Shown here: positions 17,021 through 26,334 of the stretch, in pieces | Numbering within the stretch: the stretch's first letter is position 1 | How the letters are laid out: each line of letters begins with the position of its first letter | Source of the DNA: Bacillota bacterium | GTDB taxonomy: Bacteria > Bacillota > Clostridia > Oscillospirales > Ruminococcaceae | Assembly (NCBI GenBank): GCA_023429785.1 | Contig: JAEZDD010000004.1 | Span: 1 to 64,000 of the forward strand | Direction of reading: 5' to 3' | Length of the DNA: 64,000 nt | Notes under the pieces: generated by a model | Databases searched by the model: none | Told to the model about the DNA's origin: nothing | What the model saw: the letters and a program-made list of their open reading frames with translations, nothing else | Made by a program: the position numbers and the translations under genes

Positions 17021-18520
17021 CTATAATGATCGGATTTCTATTCCGTCATCACCCAGTCCAGCCTGACAATGCTGGAACAAATTATTGACAATATATACGC
17101 TGTCGTTGATAACAAGCTTGCACCCGGGGTAAAGCTCTTTTCTGACAGAAATACTGAGGTTTTGTTTGTTTTTCATATACTCATCAATTTCATTAATTCT
17201 GCTTACCACTTGTTCTATTTCATTTTTTGTAAGTATTATTGTATTCTCGGCTGATGTAATTATCTGAAGCTTCTCCTCAGGCAATTCGCCAAGCATTTGC
17301 TCCTTCTGCCTTAAAAAGCTGATAATCTTGTTGCACTTCTCCTCATCCTGATTAAGTGCCGCAATTTTTTGAACGAGCGTTACCCTCTCCTGAAGCATGA
17401 TTGCATTATCACCGACAATCAAAACAGTCGGGGTATAGTTTCTTGAGCCTATATTAGTGGCATAGATGTTATTTGTGCTGATTATCTTCCCGCCGACAAT
17501 GCTCCCCACGCCCGTGTTAACCTCGATTTGCCCTTTGCAGTATACATCGCAGAAATACATACTCTTTGTCTTTAAAAGCTCGCTGCAGGTAATGCTCGAA
17601 TTCTCGGCAAATTCAACCTCTATTGTCCCGCCAGCTGATAGATGACTCCCTATCGCCCCATTTTTCACAACGATTTTCTGGCCGGCAATAAGGTTTGCGT
17701 TAAATGCGGCACCCTGAACGGTTATGTTTTTTTCTGAGCTGACACTGAAGCCCTCTCTGACATCGCCGCGAATAATTATATCTCCGATAAAGCTGATGTT
17801 CCCTGTTGTTACATCAATATCTCCGTCAAGCCTCAGAACAGGTTGAACCGAAAACCTCCCGTTCTTAAAATCAAGATTCCCACTCGCCGACGCAGACAGC
17901 AGTAATCCGTCTTCTGAAAGCACGATGTTGTCGCCGAAAAAAACCTTCGCCGGCTTCCCCGGCTGCTGTGGCATCGGCTCGTTCCGAACGCTTGTCCCCG
18001 GTGTGCCTTCGGTTTCTTTCGTTATTTTTGCTATTACCGTCCCTTCGTGGACAACTCTGACCGTCCCTAAATCCTTGAAATTAACGTTGCCCTTATGGTC
18101 CTCCTTCGGCCTTCCGTCAACCGTTTCGTTAAAAAGGAACTCAACAGTCCCGTCAATTCCGTTTTCAGGCTGAGTACATGATGCTATGGTAATCCATTCG
18201 TTATACTTTTTCAGGGTCACAGTTATGGCAAGAATCGCTTGATTAATTCCGTGAACAATACCCGCCTCGCTTAGTGCCTCGAGAATTTTTTCTTTTGTAA
18301 TATCAAGCCCGTCAAAAAGAGGAGGTTCGATTAAAATTCTTGCCGAGACTCCGCCTAAAGCCACTTCAACATTAACCTTGCTGTCAACCGGTTCAAGAAC
18401 AATTTCTTCTTCCTCTTGTTCCTGCTCTATCGCTTGTTCCTGTTCATGCTTTGTTTTCTCTTTAGTTCCCTCTTGTCCTTCCGCCGCGGGATTTTCCAAC
18501 TCTTTAAGAACCTTGCTCAT
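17021..18520 (-). CDS. DUF342/FapA-family protein
   Basis: This 499-residue protein has a Glu/Gln/Lys-rich N-terminus (1-40). The FapA domain (about 45-400) includes ITKETEGTPGTSVRNEP, then right-handed beta-helix-like repeats (FIGDIIIRGDVREG, VQGAAFNANLIAG, VKNGAIGSHLSAGG). A coiled coil follows (about 375-445). DUF342 genes often lie in flagellar operons of Firmicutes and Vibrio between cheD and other regulators. They are linked to flagellar assembly and polar placement, but the biochemical role is not known. It is the last gene of the flgB unit, 20 bp after cheD. Confidence 0.88.
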   Translation of the reverse strand: MSKVLKELENPAAEGQEGTKEKTKHEQEQAIEQEQEEEEIVLEPVDSKVNVEVALGGVSARILIEPPLFDGLDITKEKILEALSEAGIVHGINQAILAITVTLKKYNEWITIASCTQPENGIDGTVEFLFNETVDGRPKEDHKGNVNFKDLGTVRVVHEGTVIAKITKETEGTPGTSVRNEPMPQQPGKPAKVFFGDNIVLSEDGLLLSASASGNLDFKNGRFSVQPVLRLDGDIDVTTGNISFIGDIIIRGDVREGFSVSSEKNITVQGAAFNANLIAGQKIVVKNGAIGSHLSAGGTIEVEFAENSSITCSELLKTKSMYFCDVYCKGQIEVNTGVGSIVGGKIISTNNIYATNIGSRNYTPTVLIVGDNAIMLQERVTLVQKIAALNQDEEKCNKIISFLRQKEQMLGELPEEKLQIITSAENTIILTKNEIEQVVSRINEIDEYMKNKQNLSISVRKELYPGCKLVINDSVYIVNNLFQHCQAGLGDDGIEIRSL

Positions 18521-18540
18521 TACCTCACCCCTTTTCGAAA

Positions 18541-19017
18541 TTATATCACAATTGTGCCTCTTATGGCTGATTTAACCTCAAGCAGCCCTGTTTTTGTATC
18601 AAAAAAAATCGTCCGCCCAATTTTGTCGCCGGTCTGTTCTGCAATAAGCTGAATCTTATAGCCTTCAAGAATTTGTTTAACCGACTTGACATTTCTTTCG
18701 CCTATGTTAAATGAATTAATCCCCGCGAACATCTGTGCCCCGCCGGCAATTTTAGCCGTCAGCGCCGAAAGGTTCGCCCCTGTTCTTTCAAGCTCTTTAA
18801 GTAATAAATATATACCCGTATCCGCGAATTTTTTCATGTTGTCTTGCTGACTGCTTGTCTCTTTACTGCTTGGAAGCATTATATGAGCCAGACCACCAAT
18901 CTCTTTCGTCTTGTCATACAAACATATTCCCACGCATGAACCTAATGCATAAGTTGCAATAATGTCCTGAGCACTTGAAACGGCAAGATCTGAAATTCCA
19001 ACCGTTATCATACTCAT
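18541..19017 (-). CDS. cheD: Chemoreceptor glutamine deamidase CheD
   Basis: CheD deamidates receptor glutamines and activates the CheC phosphatase. This 158-residue protein has the conserved segment YALGSCVGICLYD with the catalytic Cys near residue 29 and GGLAHIMLP with the catalytic His near 46. Later it has AKIAGGAQMF and NIGERN, also family motifs. Its start overlaps the cheC stop by 4 bp, so the two partners are translationally coupled. Confidence 0.97.
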   Translation of the reverse strand: MSMITVGISDLAVSSAQDIIATYALGSCVGICLYDKTKEIGGLAHIMLPSSKETSSQQDNMKKFADTGIYLLLKELERTGANLSALTAKIAGGAQMFAGINSFNIGERNVKSVKQILEGYKIQLIAEQTGDKIGRTIFFDTKTGLLEVKSAIRGTIVI

Positions 19018-19640
19018 AATTCAATCCCCAATTTCCCAAACAACGTTGAAAGCGAATCGATTTCGGGGATGAGAAGCATATTGCTTTTCACTGCCCCGCT
19101 TGTTATCTGAAAATTATCATCAATGAACAAAACCTTGTCGCCGAGCGTCGCATATTCAATAGCCGGAACGCTTAGTATCGCCCCCGCCATATCAACGCAT
19201 ATCGCCGGAACGCTTATGTCGATTTCTAGTCCGGTCAGCCCCGAAATGGCATTTACATAAGACCCCGCCATAATGTTCCCTATTTCACATATTGCCGACC
19301 TGTCCATTTCGTCAAGGTTGATTAGCTCATCAAGCTCCTTCGAATAAAACGCATTTACAATTTTTTGTGCAAATTCCTTTTGGAGAATATACATAATCAA
19401 GCCGTTAATCTGACCTGAAAAGCGGATAAGCAGCCCTATTACAATTTCTTCAGCCCCGCCTATGAAATTAATCGTCTGCTCAAAATCAAGAGTCCTAACA
19501 TTCGGGACAGAAATATCAACCATGTCATTTAGAAGGCTTGATAGTGCTGTTGCCGCATTGCCTGAGCCGATATTGCCGATTTCCCTTAGCACGTCCATGT
19601 GAATTGGATTTAGTTCGTCGAGATTGTTAATTGGGGACAT
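19014..19640 (-). CDS. cheC: CheY-P phosphatase CheC
   Basis: CheC dephosphorylates CheY-P and is stimulated by CheD. The 208 residues contain both phosphatase half-sites with the E-x2-N pattern: LREIGNIGSGNAATAL near residue 18 and ICEIGNIMAGSYVNAI near 117. It is a two-site CheC, not a FliY, because it lacks the C-terminal FliN domain. It sits between flgG and cheD in the sigma-factor part of the operon, as in other Clostridia. Confidence 0.96.
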   Translation of the reverse strand: MSPINNLDELNPIHMDVLREIGNIGSGNAATALSSLLNDMVDISVPNVRTLDFEQTINFIGGAEEIVIGLLIRFSGQINGLIMYILQKEFAQKIVNAFYSKELDELINLDEMDRSAICEIGNIMAGSYVNAISGLTGLEIDISVPAICVDMAGAILSVPAIEYATLGDKVLFIDDNFQITSGAVKSNMLLIPEIDSLSTLFGKLGIEL

Positions 19641-19654
19641 AAGCCACCTCCGGA

Positions 19655-20374
19655 TTATCTGAGATTATTTACTATAGTTTCTATTTCATCTGCTGTCTGA
19701 ACCATTTTGGAGTTTAATTGAAAAGCTCTTTGAAGCTCTATTACCTTAATCATCTGTTCCCCGACCTCAACGCTTGACATTTCGAGCGCACCGGATAGCT
19801 TGTCCTGCTTTCTGTCCGCTATCGCTTCCCCTGATTCAGCGGTCTGTGAAAAAAGATTGCTCCCCACAGGGCTTAGTCCGTATGGATTGTCAAACTTGAA
19901 AACCCCGACAGCATCATGCACCGCGTTGTAATCAATTTCGCCGTCGGCCCCGTATGTTATTGCTATCGGCTGTTTGTTATAATCAAGGACATTCATCCCC
20001 TGAGAATTCACTAAATTCCACTGCGTCCCGTTCTGTTTTATAAAAAACGTCCCGTCCCTTGTGTATTTAACCTGACCGCCTGCGTCCTGAACGGCAAAAA
20101 GCCCGTCGTTTGGAATAGCAAAGTCAAGTGAGCGCTTTGTCATCATCAGCTGGCCCTGTGAAAACATTAGGTCGGTTTTCTCAAGCTTTGTCCCATGCCC
20201 GGTCTGAGCCTCGGGATGCTGAGCCTGTTGAGATGTGTATAATAAATCCGAAAAGGATGGTCTTAGCGCCTTGAAGCCGATTGTTTCAACGTTCGCAATA
20301 TTGTTTGAAATAACGTCAAGCCCTTGCTGTGTCGCAATGAGTCCGGTTCTTGCACTATAAAATCCAACATTCAT
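19655..20374 (-). CDS. flgG: Flagellar rod protein of the FlgG/FlhP type
   Basis: This 239-residue protein has the rod/hook N-terminal motif QQGLDVISNNIANVETIGFKA and the C-terminal motif EMSSVEVGEQMIKVIELQRAFQLNSKMVQTADEI. These terminal helices form the coiled coil of axial proteins. It follows a paralogue of similar size; the pair corresponds to Bacillus subtilis flhO-flhP, usually annotated flgF-flgG. I assign FlgG to the second gene by order and by the better C-terminal match; the two names could be exchanged. Confidence 0.88.
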   Translation of the reverse strand: MNVGFYSARTGLIATQQGLDVISNNIANVETIGFKALRPSFSDLLYTSQQAQHPEAQTGHGTKLEKTDLMFSQGQLMMTKRSLDFAIPNDGLFAVQDAGGQVKYTRDGTFFIKQNGTQWNLVNSQGMNVLDYNKQPIAITYGADGEIDYNAVHDAVGVFKFDNPYGLSPVGSNLFSQTAESGEAIADRKQDKLSGALEMSSVEVGEQMIKVIELQRAFQLNSKMVQTADEIETIVNNLR

Positions 20375-20389
20375 TCTAAGTCACTCCCT

Positions 20390-21136
20390 CTATATTTTAG
20401 CCAGCTCATTCGCTGTTCTCTGATTAATACTGTCTATCTGCTTTAATGCCTGTGACATTGCTTCAAAGGAACGCTGTGCTGACATTGCCCTTGTCATCTC
20501 CGTTGAAATATCAACATTAGAGCGTTCATATGCCCCTTGAATTATTGAATATTCTGTCCCCTGTGGGATTTCGCCGGTCGCACCATTCAGTAATGTGAAG
20601 GTGTTGTCTCCGTATTTCTGGACGTTCTGTGTGCTGTCAACATAGGATAGCGAGAGCCTGTCTATACGATTCCCGTCGACATATATCTGACCGTCGTTTG
20701 TTATTGAAAAATCGCTCTTCCCGACTTGTATCGGCCCGTTTTCACCGAGGACTCTCCCCGCACCCGCAACAGCCAAATAACCCTCGTCGTCGATTTTAAA
20801 CTGTCCGTTTCTAGTCAGCCTTTTTTCCCCCGTTGGCGTCTGAACATTAAAATACACTGGACCTTGGATGGCAACATCAAGCGGCTTTTTCGTGAATTCA
20901 AACGTCCCTTGAGATAGGCTCGTGAAGGATTTGTCGGTGTATTTATACTCAATCGTCCCGGTTGAATTGTTTTTCCCTTTTCCTAAAAGGATTAGCTGAC
21001 GCTTAAAGGTGTTCTGGAGCGAAACGTCGGCTTTGAACCCGGGCGTCTGCGAGTTCGCTATATTGTTTGAAATAGTGTTGAGCGTTCTCTGCTGATTGAG
21101 AATTCCGTTTGACGCTATGTAATATCCTCTGAACAT
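20390..21136 (-). CDS. flgF: Flagellar rod protein of the FlgF/FlhO type
   Basis: This 248-residue axial protein opens MFRGYYIASNGILNQQRTLNTISNNIANSQTPGFKA and ends with STEMTRAMSAQRSFEAMSQALKQIDSINQ. The core contains FEFTKKPLDVAIQGPVYFNV, typical of FlgF/FlgG (LDVAIxGxGFF), with the usual glycine-rich GFF replaced by PVYF. It starts 13 bp after sigD. It probably forms part of the proximal or distal rod. Confidence 0.87.
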   Translation of the reverse strand: MFRGYYIASNGILNQQRTLNTISNNIANSQTPGFKADVSLQNTFKRQLILLGKGKNNSTGTIEYKYTDKSFTSLSQGTFEFTKKPLDVAIQGPVYFNVQTPTGEKRLTRNGQFKIDDEGYLAVAGAGRVLGENGPIQVGKSDFSITNDGQIYVDGNRIDRLSLSYVDSTQNVQKYGDNTFTLLNGATGEIPQGTEYSIIQGAYERSNVDISTEMTRAMSAQRSFEAMSQALKQIDSINQRTANELAKI

Positions 21137-21149
21137 ATAATCAATCCTT

Positions 21150-21908
21150 TCAGTTGTTTAAGCTTTGATTTATAAAATACTTGAGCTTTAGCATTGCTTT
21201 TGAATGAATCTGACACACTCTTGATTCTGTCACCTCTAAAACCTTCGCAATATCTGAAAATTTAAGCTTTTCATAATAATACAGCGATACAACGTGACGT
21301 TCTTTTTCGTTTAGGGTTTCTATTGCTTTTGTTAAAATTGCTTTTGTTTCGGCTTTTAATATTTCTCTTTCAGCTTCCCATTCGGCATTGAAATTTTTGT
21401 CGGGAAGCTCAAAGTTATCTTCAAATAATAATTCCTCGAAGGATAGAGTCGAAGCACTAGCGGCCTCGCCCATCTGTCTTGAAAGCTTTTCCTCCGATAT
21501 GTTGAGATACCGGCTTAGCTCCTCACTCGTCGGCTCTCGGTTAAGCTCGCCATAAAGGGTTGAATATGCGCCTTCAAGCTCCTTTGAGAACCGTCTTATG
21601 TTTCGCGGGATAAAATCCTGCTTCCTTATAAAATCGATGATTGCACCCTTGACTTTAATTGAAGCATAGGTTTCAAACTTGACATTCTTTGAGAGGTCAA
21701 AGCTTTCAATAGCAAAAATAAGTGATATAATCCCCTCGTTTATTACATCCTCTGTTTCAGCATACTTTAGATAAAGGTTTCGGGTTGAAATCGCGATATA
21801 TTTCACAAGATTCCCATACATTAGGACAATCTCATTTCTAAGCGCAATATCCCCTGTTTCCTTATATTTTGTTATCAGCTCTGTCGATTCTATTGTGCTT
21901 ATTGGCAT
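21150..21908 (-). CDS. sigD: RNA polymerase sigma factor for flagellar late genes, SigD/FliA (sigma-28)
   Basis: This 252-residue sigma-70 family factor has region 2 (NLVKYIAISTRNLYLKYAETEDVINEGIISLIFAIESFD), region 3 (FSKELEGAYSTLYGELNREPT) and region 4 (LNEKERHVVSLYYYEKLKFSDIAKVLEVTESRVCQIH). It has the short FliA/WhiG/SigD layout without region 1.1. Its expected promoter is present before flgM. The ATG at 21908 has GAGGTG 6 nt upstream; a TTG nine codons earlier would put that site inside the gene. It lies directly after flhA, where most relatives have flhF and flhG in between. Confidence 0.96.
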   Translation of the reverse strand: MPISTIESTELITKYKETGDIALRNEIVLMYGNLVKYIAISTRNLYLKYAETEDVINEGIISLIFAIESFDLSKNVKFETYASIKVKGAIIDFIRKQDFIPRNIRRFSKELEGAYSTLYGELNREPTSEELSRYLNISEEKLSRQMGEAASASTLSFEELLFEDNFELPDKNFNAEWEAEREILKAETKAILTKAIETLNEKERHVVSLYYYEKLKFSDIAKVLEVTESRVCQIHSKAMLKLKYFINQSLNN

Positions 21909-21941
21909 TAATATCACCTCGGTTTTCAAGGACAAGTATTT

Positions 21942-24014
21942 TTAAGCCTCTTCATAATTAAACTCATTAAGCTTAATGTTACCTATTGCTTGAATTTGAA
22001 CTGAGTTATCTATCTCATTAAAAGACAGGACTGTTACGTGTGGGACAAACTGGTCAATCAGCCTCTTGAAATATACTCGTATTATCGGAGAGGTTAAAAC
22101 GATTGGCGAAGGAATAACGTCCTTAACCTTTTCAATCTCAGCCGAGAATGTCGTCACCAGCTTTTGAATATTCTCCGGGTCCATTGCCAGATATGAGCCT
22201 TGTTCGGATTTTTTGACCGAGCTCACTATCATGTTCTCTATTTCATTGTCCAGTGTGAAAACTCTGATTTGCCCCGCTTCGGCGAACTTCCTAGTTATGG
22301 TTCGCTTTAGCGCCTGTCTGACGTATTCTGTCGTCACGTCAATATCCTTTAGTGTATATGAATAGTCGCCCAGGGTTTCGAGTATAGTCGGGAGGTCACG
22401 GATGGGGACCCCTTCCTTTAGCAACAAAGCCAGAACCCTTTGTAGATACGCAATGCTGACAACGTTTGGGATGATATCATCGACTATCGTCGGATTATTC
22501 TCCTTGACTCTGTCAACCATTGTCTTGACATCCTGTCGGCTTAAAAGCTCGAAAGCATGCGCTTTTATTACTTCTGATAAATGTGTAATCATAACCGATG
22601 TCGGGTCGATAAGTGTGTATCCCGCAACGTCGGCGGCAACCTTTTTGTCCTCGCTAATCCATTTCGCCGGTATGTTGAATGCAGGCTCGACAGTGTCAAT
22701 CCCATCTATTTCGGCATCAACATTGCCGCTGTCAAGCGCCAGAAAGTGGTCGACTAGAATTTCAGCCCGGGCGATTTCTTCACCCTTTATCTTTATTACA
22801 TACTGATTCGGGTTAATATTCTGATTGTCCCTCATTCTGATGGAAGGGAAAACCATCCCCATTTCAAGCGCAAACTGCTTTCTGAAAATAACAACTCTTT
22901 CAATTAGCGTCCCCCCGCTGCTCTCGTCAGCCAGAGGAATAAGGCTATACCCGAATTCCATTTCAATCTGTTCAACGGCAAGAAGCTTGTATACATTGTC
23001 AATGTCCTTATAATATTCCATTTCGGAAAGGACCTCCTGCCCCTCGGCAAGCTCGGCGACATGAGCGGCTTCCTCCTCCTGTCTTGTGTTTCTCATGAGA
23101 ACTACACCGATTGCAATCAAAGTCCCTCCGATTACAATAAGCTGTACCTTCGGGAAGCCCGGGATAAGAAGCATGGCTATCATTACACATCCGGCGATGA
23201 TAAGGACAACCGGCTGTGATTTAAACTGATTCCTAAGGTCCATATTAAGACTTGATTCTGACGCAGAACGTGTAACAACCATACCCATTGAGGTCGATAT
23301 CAATAATGCCGGAAGCTGAGATACAAGTCCGTCACCCACTGTTGCAATTGAATAGGTCGAAAGAACTCCGGCGAAATCCCCGCCGGCAACAAGCCCGATA
23401 ATAGCACCGCCGATAAGGTTAATGAAAGCAACGATAATCGAGATGATTGCGTCACCCTTGACAAACTTGGAGGCACCGTCCATCGCGCCATAAAAATCCG
23501 CTTCACGCTGAACATTGCTTCGCCTTTGTCTTGCAACCTTTTCGTCTATTACTCCTGTGTTTAGGTCGGCGTCGATTGCCATCTGCTTCCCCGGCATAGC
23601 GTCAAGTGTGAATCTCGCCGATACTTCAGCGACACGCTCAGCACCTTTTGTGATAACAACGAACTGAACGATAACTATAATTATGAAAATGATAAATCCG
23701 ACAACCGCATTCCCTCGAATAACAAACTCACCGAAGGTTTTGATAACCTGACCCGCGTTCCCCTGATTCCCGAGAATAAGTCTTGTTGAAGAAATATTCA
23801 AGGATAATCGAAACAGCGTTGTGATAAGCAGTAGTGATGGGAAAACGGAAAACTGAAGCGGCTCTTTTATATACATTGTCGTCAATAGAATAACCAGCGA
23901 CAACCCTATATTAATAATCAGCATCATATCGAGAAGAAATGTCGGAAGCGGAATGATAATCAACAATATAATGAGTATAACAAATATGGATACGGTATTG
24001 TTAAGAAATTTCAT
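21942..24014 (-). CDS. flhA: Flagellar type III export gate protein FlhA
   Basis: FlhA is the large export-gate subunit whose cytoplasmic ring receives chaperone-substrate complexes. The 690 residues have eight predicted membrane segments in the first 310. The FHIPEP signature DAMPGKQMAIDADLNTG lies near residues 146-162 and YGAMDGASKFVKGDAI near 182-197. The cytoplasmic domain (about 340-690) contains VREALKRTI-like VRQALKRTITRKFAE. Length is typical. It starts 47 bp after flhB. Confidence 0.97.
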   Translation of the reverse strand: MKFLNNTVSIFVILIILLIIIPLPTFLLDMMLIINIGLSLVILLTTMYIKEPLQFSVFPSLLLITTLFRLSLNISSTRLILGNQGNAGQVIKTFGEFVIRGNAVVGFIIFIIIVIVQFVVITKGAERVAEVSARFTLDAMPGKQMAIDADLNTGVIDEKVARQRRSNVQREADFYGAMDGASKFVKGDAIISIIVAFINLIGGAIIGLVAGGDFAGVLSTYSIATVGDGLVSQLPALLISTSMGMVVTRSASESSLNMDLRNQFKSQPVVLIIAGCVMIAMLLIPGFPKVQLIVIGGTLIAIGVVLMRNTRQEEEAAHVAELAEGQEVLSEMEYYKDIDNVYKLLAVEQIEMEFGYSLIPLADESSGGTLIERVVIFRKQFALEMGMVFPSIRMRDNQNINPNQYVIKIKGEEIARAEILVDHFLALDSGNVDAEIDGIDTVEPAFNIPAKWISEDKKVAADVAGYTLIDPTSVMITHLSEVIKAHAFELLSRQDVKTMVDRVKENNPTIVDDIIPNVVSIAYLQRVLALLLKEGVPIRDLPTILETLGDYSYTLKDIDVTTEYVRQALKRTITRKFAEAGQIRVFTLDNEIENMIVSSVKKSEQGSYLAMDPENIQKLVTTFSAEIEKVKDVIPSPIVLTSPIIRVYFKRLIDQFVPHVTVLSFNEIDNSVQIQAIGNIKLNEFNYEEA

Positions 24015-24061
24015 TCCCTTTATTCCTCCTCTATTAATAGATTTTATACTGAATGTGTTTT

Positions 24062-25138
24062 TTATTTTGTGAGATTTTTCTGCTTTAGCTCATATACAAA
24101 CGCCAGAACCTCGGCGACGGAATTATAAAATTCCTCCGGGATTTCATCACCTATTTCAACCGCGTCATAAAGCGCTCTTGCCAGCGGCTTGTCCTCTTGT
24201 AGGATGACGTTGTTTTCTGTTGCTATTTCAATAATTTTTAGTGCAACAGAGTCCATCCCCTTCGCTATGACCGTCGGGGCATTATTTTTGTCCGGGTCAT
24301 ACTTGATTGCTACAGCGAAGTGAGTCGGGTTTCTGATGACAACATCGGCATTGGGAACCTCCTGCATCATTCTTGCCTGAGACATTTCCCTTTGTTTCTG
24401 CTTAATCTGACCCTTGATTTGTGGGTCACCCTCCATTTGCTTATATTCTTCCTTAATCTCCTGCTTTGTCATCTTGAGGTTCTTTTCATATTCCCACCAT
24501 TGGTACGCAATGTCAAGAATTCCAATAAATACAAAGATAACAGATATGGTCATTACAGTTGTGTAAACGGCAGAGCATAAGTAAACGACGCTGACTTTTA
24601 TGTCAATATCAAACAGCTTAATAATCTCCACCAGCCTGTCCTTAATCTGGGAGTAGATTATTGCTGAGATAATTGCTATCTTGATTAAATTTTTAACAAG
24701 CTCAACTAATGACCTCATTGAAATGAGCTTTTTTATGCCTTCTAAAGGATTTAGCCTTGAGAATTTTGGCGAAACCGACGAAAATGTGAAGATAAATCTT
24801 GTCTGAAGCCCTGTGAAAATAATCGGAACCAGTATCCCCACTATGAAAATAGGACCGGCAATCGTGAGAACCGTGACAGCCGCATATCTGAAAATGCTCG
24901 ACATATCTTCTGTCGTAATGCTTGATGCCCGACCGGAGATATTCAGCCAATAGGTCATCGACTCACAAAGAGTTTTATACATCGGCTGTGAAAATGCGCT
25001 TATAGTAAAAAAAGTGATAAGCATATAAAAGGCGGCGACTAAATCCTTGCTGGAGAAGACGTTACCTTTCTTTCGTTCGTCCTTTTTTCGCTTGGGGGTG
25101 GCCTGTTCGGTTTTTTCACCCGCTGAATTACCAGCCAA
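24062..25138 (-). CDS. flhB: Flagellar type III export switch protein FlhB
   Basis: FlhB controls the change from rod/hook to filament export. This 358-residue protein has the basic N-terminus EKTEQATPKRKKDERKKG, four membrane segments (about 30-215), a cytoplasmic linker and the self-cleavage motif NPTH in VVIRNPTHFAVAIKYDP near residue 265. The start is TTG, preceded by a GGGGGGATTAATT ribosome binding region. A 67-bp gap separates it from fliR, large for this operon, and it holds a possible internal promoter. A second, truncated FlhB C-terminal domain is encoded at 16.7-17.0 kb. Confidence 0.96.
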   Translation of the reverse strand: MAGNSAGEKTEQATPKRKKDERKKGNVFSSKDLVAAFYMLITFFTISAFSQPMYKTLCESMTYWLNISGRASSITTEDMSSIFRYAAVTVLTIAGPIFIVGILVPIIFTGLQTRFIFTFSSVSPKFSRLNPLEGIKKLISMRSLVELVKNLIKIAIISAIIYSQIKDRLVEIIKLFDIDIKVSVVYLCSAVYTTVMTISVIFVFIGILDIAYQWWEYEKNLKMTKQEIKEEYKQMEGDPQIKGQIKQKQREMSQARMMQEVPNADVVIRNPTHFAVAIKYDPDKNNAPTVIAKGMDSVALKIIEIATENNVILQEDKPLARALYDAVEIGDEIPEEFYNSVAEVLAFVYELKQKNLTK

Positions 25139-25181
25139 AATTAATCCCCCCTAGTTTCCACGATTAAATTATTGTCATTAT

Positions 25182-25209
25182 ATTATATTGACCTATGTCA
25201 ATTTGTCAG
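25182..25209 (-). promoter_or_regulatory. Possible internal sigma-A promoter before flhB, with inverted repeat
   Basis: On the minus strand CTGACA (plus 25204-25209, overlapping the fliR stop) and TATAAT (25182-25187) have a 16-nt spacer. Within the spacer is an inverted repeat TTGACCTATGTCAA (plus 25188-25201), positioned like an operator. It would drive flhB-flhA-sigD and the genes beyond. Confidence 0.45.
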
Positions 25210-25988
25210 CTTGAAACGATACTCGGGAGTATCCCGACCAGACTTTCTATCATCATCTGCATATACTTCTGGATGAATTCTGAAAGCGGTCCTGCTATTA
25301 TAAAAAGAATAAATAAACCGAAAAGGAGCTTTAGCTGGATATTAACCTGCATAACCTGAATTTGAGGAACGGCCTTCATTAATATACCTGTGCAGAATTC
25401 AAGTATGAGAAGGGCAACAACCATCGGCATTGCGAGCTTCATCGCAAGCGTCAATATCGTCCCGAAATAATTGACGACTATCATCGCGACATTCGCATTA
25501 ATCCCGTTAAATCCAATCGGAATGAACTGATAGGATATCGCGAAAATCTTAATATATGAAAGATGACTGTTCGTCACAAAAAAGTATATGACAAACATAT
25601 ATGTCATGATTGAGCCAAACAGCGGCATCTGAACCCCGCTCGAAGGATCGTATATCGTTGCCATGCCAAGCCCCGACTGCATATCCATCACTTCGCCGGC
25701 AACAAGAAGTGTTGACAAAAACAGCTGTGTGATAAATCCTAGAATCAGCCCGACTATACTTTCTTTTAAAAAGGCAATAGCTAGGATAAATGTGCTGTCC
25801 ATTTCGACCTTGACGCCGTTGACGCAGGACATTCCTATTATTATAGTCAAAGCAATTGATGAGCCGACCTTGACAATTGTCGGAACATTTCTTCTTGAAA
25901 ACAATGGGTTGAATGCAAAAATACCAAGCACTCGCGCGAAAACAAGAAGATACGCTTGATAGTTATTCATTAAATCTTCAAAGAACAA
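25206..25988 (-). CDS. fliR: Flagellar export gate protein FliR
   Basis: FliR forms the inner-membrane export gate with FliP and FliQ. The 260 residues are very hydrophobic with about six membrane segments. FliR features are present: FARVLGIFAFNPLFSRRNVPTIVK at the N-terminus and a C-terminal segment LKLLFGLFILFIIAGPLSEFI. The start is TTG (MFFEDLM...), chosen because AGAGG lies 7 nt upstream; an internal ATG at codon 7 has no suitable site. It follows fliQ by 40 bp. Confidence 0.95.
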   Translation of the reverse strand: MFFEDLMNNYQAYLLVFARVLGIFAFNPLFSRRNVPTIVKVGSSIALTIIIGMSCVNGVKVEMDSTFILAIAFLKESIVGLILGFITQLFLSTLLVAGEVMDMQSGLGMATIYDPSSGVQMPLFGSIMTYMFVIYFFVTNSHLSYIKIFAISYQFIPIGFNGINANVAMIVVNYFGTILTLAMKLAMPMVVALLILEFCTGILMKAVPQIQVMQVNIQLKLLFGLFILFIIAGPLSEFIQKYMQMMIESLVGILPSIVSS

Positions 25989-26028
25989 ACTATCGCCTCT
26001 TTCCGTTTTCTAATGCAACATGCCATTG

Positions 26029-26298
26029 CTACTTGCCGATTGTCGACATCAGCTTGAAAATTCCTATAGCAAAATCTGATATCGTATCCATCATCCATCC
26101 GCCGGCCAGTAATAAAATTAAACCTATCACCAGAAGCTTCGGAACGAAGGTTAATGTCTGCTCGTGAACCTGTGTCGCCGCCTGAAGTATTGAAACCACT
26201 AGACCAATCACAATACTGACAACGAGAATAGGCCCGCCGACCTTGAGCACTAAGAGAAGTGCATCCTTGAAAACTGATAAAGCCTGATCCTGTGACAC
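26029..26298 (-). CDS. fliQ: Flagellar export gate protein FliQ
   Basis: This 89-residue protein with two membrane segments matches FliQ in length and in the motifs VGGPILVVSIVIGLVVSILQAATQVHEQTL and FVPKLLVIGLILLLAGGWM, quoted here in segments. It contributes to the FliPQR gate. The start is GTG, preceded by GGAGGACGG. It lies between fliP and fliR. Confidence 0.97.
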   Translation of the reverse strand: MSQDQALSVFKDALLLVLKVGGPILVVSIVIGLVVSILQAATQVHEQTLTFVPKLLVIGLILLLAGGWMMDTISDFAIGIFKLMSTIGK

Positions 26299-26334
26299 CT
26301 TCCCGTCCTCCTTTGATATGCTTTTTTAATATTG

